Source: Photobacterium lipolyticum
Lineage (GTDB): Bacteria; Pseudomonadota; Gammaproteobacteria; Enterobacterales; Vibrionaceae
NCBI RefSeq assembly: GCF_003026475.1
Contig: NZ_PYMC01000025.1
Location: 1 to 52,382, forward strand
Direction: 5' to 3'
DNA length: 52,382 bases
Shown: one piece after another, positions 51,084-52,382 of the stretch
Layout of the letters: each line of letters opens with the position of its first letter
Position numbering within the stretch: the first letter of the stretch is position 1
Notes under the pieces: generated by a model
Told to the model about the DNA's origin: nothing
Databases searched by the model: none
Seen by the model: the letters and a program-made list of their open reading frames with translations, nothing else
Position numbers and translations under genes: made by a program

Positions 51084-51928
51084 TCTTCCTGAATACGGCA
51101 GCGTTCAAGCATTCAAAATGAGAGCTAAGTCCGTATTCTATATGAATGTGGAAAACATTTTCAGTGCTTCGATTTCATACCTCAACATAAAACATTAAAC
51201 ACAGGTGGTGGATAACAGAGTTAAGATGTTTATCCAGCCACACCACATATTGATCAAGCTGTATATAAGCTCTGCATAAGTCAATAAAACAAATTAAAAG
51301 CAATAACTTAAGATTAACGAGGAGTTATGTGGATAAAGTGAGATTAGCTGATTATTTTATGAAGTATAAAGTTATTCACACCGTACTGGCACATGTAATC
51401 AACTGACTTACCCACAACGAACCGTATGTGGATAACTCTGTGAACTAAGAGCATGTTTTTGATTGACAACATGGCTACAAAGCCTGAAAACACAAGCTTT
51501 CATGCTGTTTCAAGATCTGGATAAAAGAGAGCAGATACGGATCATAAGCATTCAGTCACTGGCAGGAAGAAATATCGCTACCGACTGACTATTACAACGA
51601 ACTTAACAACGCTTACGTCGTAGTATGACGCCAATACTTCACAGCATTGGTATTCAGGCCACCAGGCCGTTACAGAGCATCTTTTTTTCATAAGACAAGA
51701 ATCCCACCCTAAGGAAGGTTGTCTGAGTAAACATTAAGATGATGTATCGAAGCTGATTGCTTCAAATGACCCTTTAAAACCAACGTTATAAAGGTGCTTT
51801 GAGGCAACACACTAGATTGTCGTTAATCGATAAACCCAGGAATGCTGCATTGAGACTATTACTTCACAGTAGTAGGTTTGCTTCACTAGCAGAGCCAGTA
51901 TCGCATGCTTGTATTTCAACAAGTAAAT
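51084..51928. other. 845-bp gene-free interval between queG and the tRNA genes
   Basis: No protein-coding frame is convincing. The left part (51200-51530) contains the DnaA-box-like cluster. The right part (51540-51928) is unremarkable apart from AT-rich stretches, and no clear intrinsic terminator for the minus-strand tRNA transcript was found. Confidence 0.6.
51207..51524. promoter_or_regulatory. Cluster of DnaA-box-like sequences (possible datA-like locus)
   Basis: Consensus TTATCCACA (or reverse complement) occurs perfectly at 51328-51336 and 51427-51435, both as TGTGGATAA. TTATTCACA is at 51372-51380, which fits the TTATNCACA consensus. One-mismatch copies are at 51207-51215, 51408-51416 and 51516-51524. 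A near-match to the IHF site (AATCAA, then TTA one base too far) is at 51397-51410, between two boxes. In E. coli, as I recall, datA lies in the same queG/glyVXY neighbourhood with DnaA boxes around an IHF site. Function is inferred, not shown. Confidence 0.5.
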
Positions 51929-52005
<77 letters not shown>

Positions 52006-52067
52006 TCCGATTTATACTCACCGTTCAAAGTACGATGACGACTTATCTCTTCCGAAGAAAAAGAATT

Positions 52068-52143
52068 TGGAGCGACACACGAGGTTCGAACTCGTGACCT
52101 CAACCTTGGCAAGGTTGCGCTCTACCAGCTGAGCTAGTGTCGC
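52068..52143 (-). tRNA. tRNA-Gly (GCC)
   Basis: A 76-nt gene with encoded CCA. The acceptor stem GCGACAC pairs with GTGTCGC, the anticodon loop contains TTGCCAA, and the T-arm reads GTTCGAAC. Identical in sequence to the copy at 52203-52278. Confidence 0.95.
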
Positions 52144-52202
52144 ATCACATGGAAGTTTTTCACCTTCCGATCATCACTGCAAGAGCAATAACCTATTTAA
52201 TC

Positions 52203-52278
52203 TGGAGCGACACACGAGGTTCGAACTCGTGACCTCAACCTTGGCAAGGTTGCGCTCTACCAGCTGAGCTAGTGTCGC
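52203..52278 (-). tRNA. tRNA-Gly (GCC), second copy
   Basis: A 76-nt gene with encoded CCA and the same sequence as the neighbour at 52068-52143. The 59-bp spacer between the two copies differs from the flanks of the fMet copies. Multiple Gly-GCC genes beside queG are also the E. coli arrangement (glyVXY). Confidence 0.95.
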
Positions 52279-52289
52279 ATACTTGACTT

Positions 52290-52382
<93 letters not shown>

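Overview
The window looks like a chromosomal segment of a marine gammaproteobacterium of the family Vibrionaceae. Photobacterium or a close relative is my best guess, made from protein resemblance and gene order without a database search. Supporting signs are a MotX-type sodium-motor protein, a V. cholerae/E. coli-like order around queG-nnr-tsaE-amiB-mutL-miaA-hfq-hflXKC, PspG next to DusA, and rrn-type promoters. Nearly all genes are core genes. I see no prophage, insertion sequence, CRISPR array or toxin/defence island.

Layout. 1-704: leader and three tandem rRNA-type promoters of an rRNA operon that runs off the left edge (minus strand). 705-7627: minus-strand sulfate-activation operon cysG-cysD-cysN-SLC13 permease-cysC-cysQ. 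8038-13447: periplasmic nucleotidase CpdB, a Crp/Fnr-like regulator, an ElaA acetyltransferase, the divergent ytfB/fklB pair and a DUF2780 protein. 13622-17878: cysJ-cysI-cysH. Between them the two cys clusters hold every step from sulfate activation to sulfide, the siroheme for CysI, and PAP disposal. 18047-20656: a small unknown protein, a TIGR04219 beta-barrel, pspG with a sigma-54 promoter, and dusA. 20657-21527: a non-coding AT-rich gap with a 12-copy heptanucleotide repeat. 21528-25428: zur, a CheX-like phosphatase, a cold-shock gene, pgi and yjbQ. 25486-30266: an Omp85-like barrel, alr, dnaB and a DUF481 protein.

30341-38929: the rpsF-priB-rpsR-rplI operon with a probable S6:S18 autoregulatory leader, then nsrR, rnr and rlmB, then motX, purA and yjeT. 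39027-49770: a long minus-strand series nnr-tsaE-amiB-mutL-miaA-hfq-hflX-hflK-hflC, mostly overlapping or closely spaced, with queG divergent from nnr. 51084-51928: a gene-free stretch with a cluster of DnaA-box-like sequences. 51929-52377: four tRNA genes (fMet, Gly, Gly, fMet on the minus strand).

The observation I rate highest is the DnaA-box cluster between queG and the glycine tRNA genes. As I recall, E. coli carries its DnaA-titrating and DnaA-ATP-hydrolysing locus datA in the same neighbourhood, so this may be a positional counterpart in Vibrionaceae. Next are the triple rRNA promoter with helically phased TTAC repeats, the heptamer tandem array, and several well-formed regulatory sites (sigma-54 at pspG, an NsrR-like operator, the rpsF leader). 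I did not find a clearly new multi-gene system.
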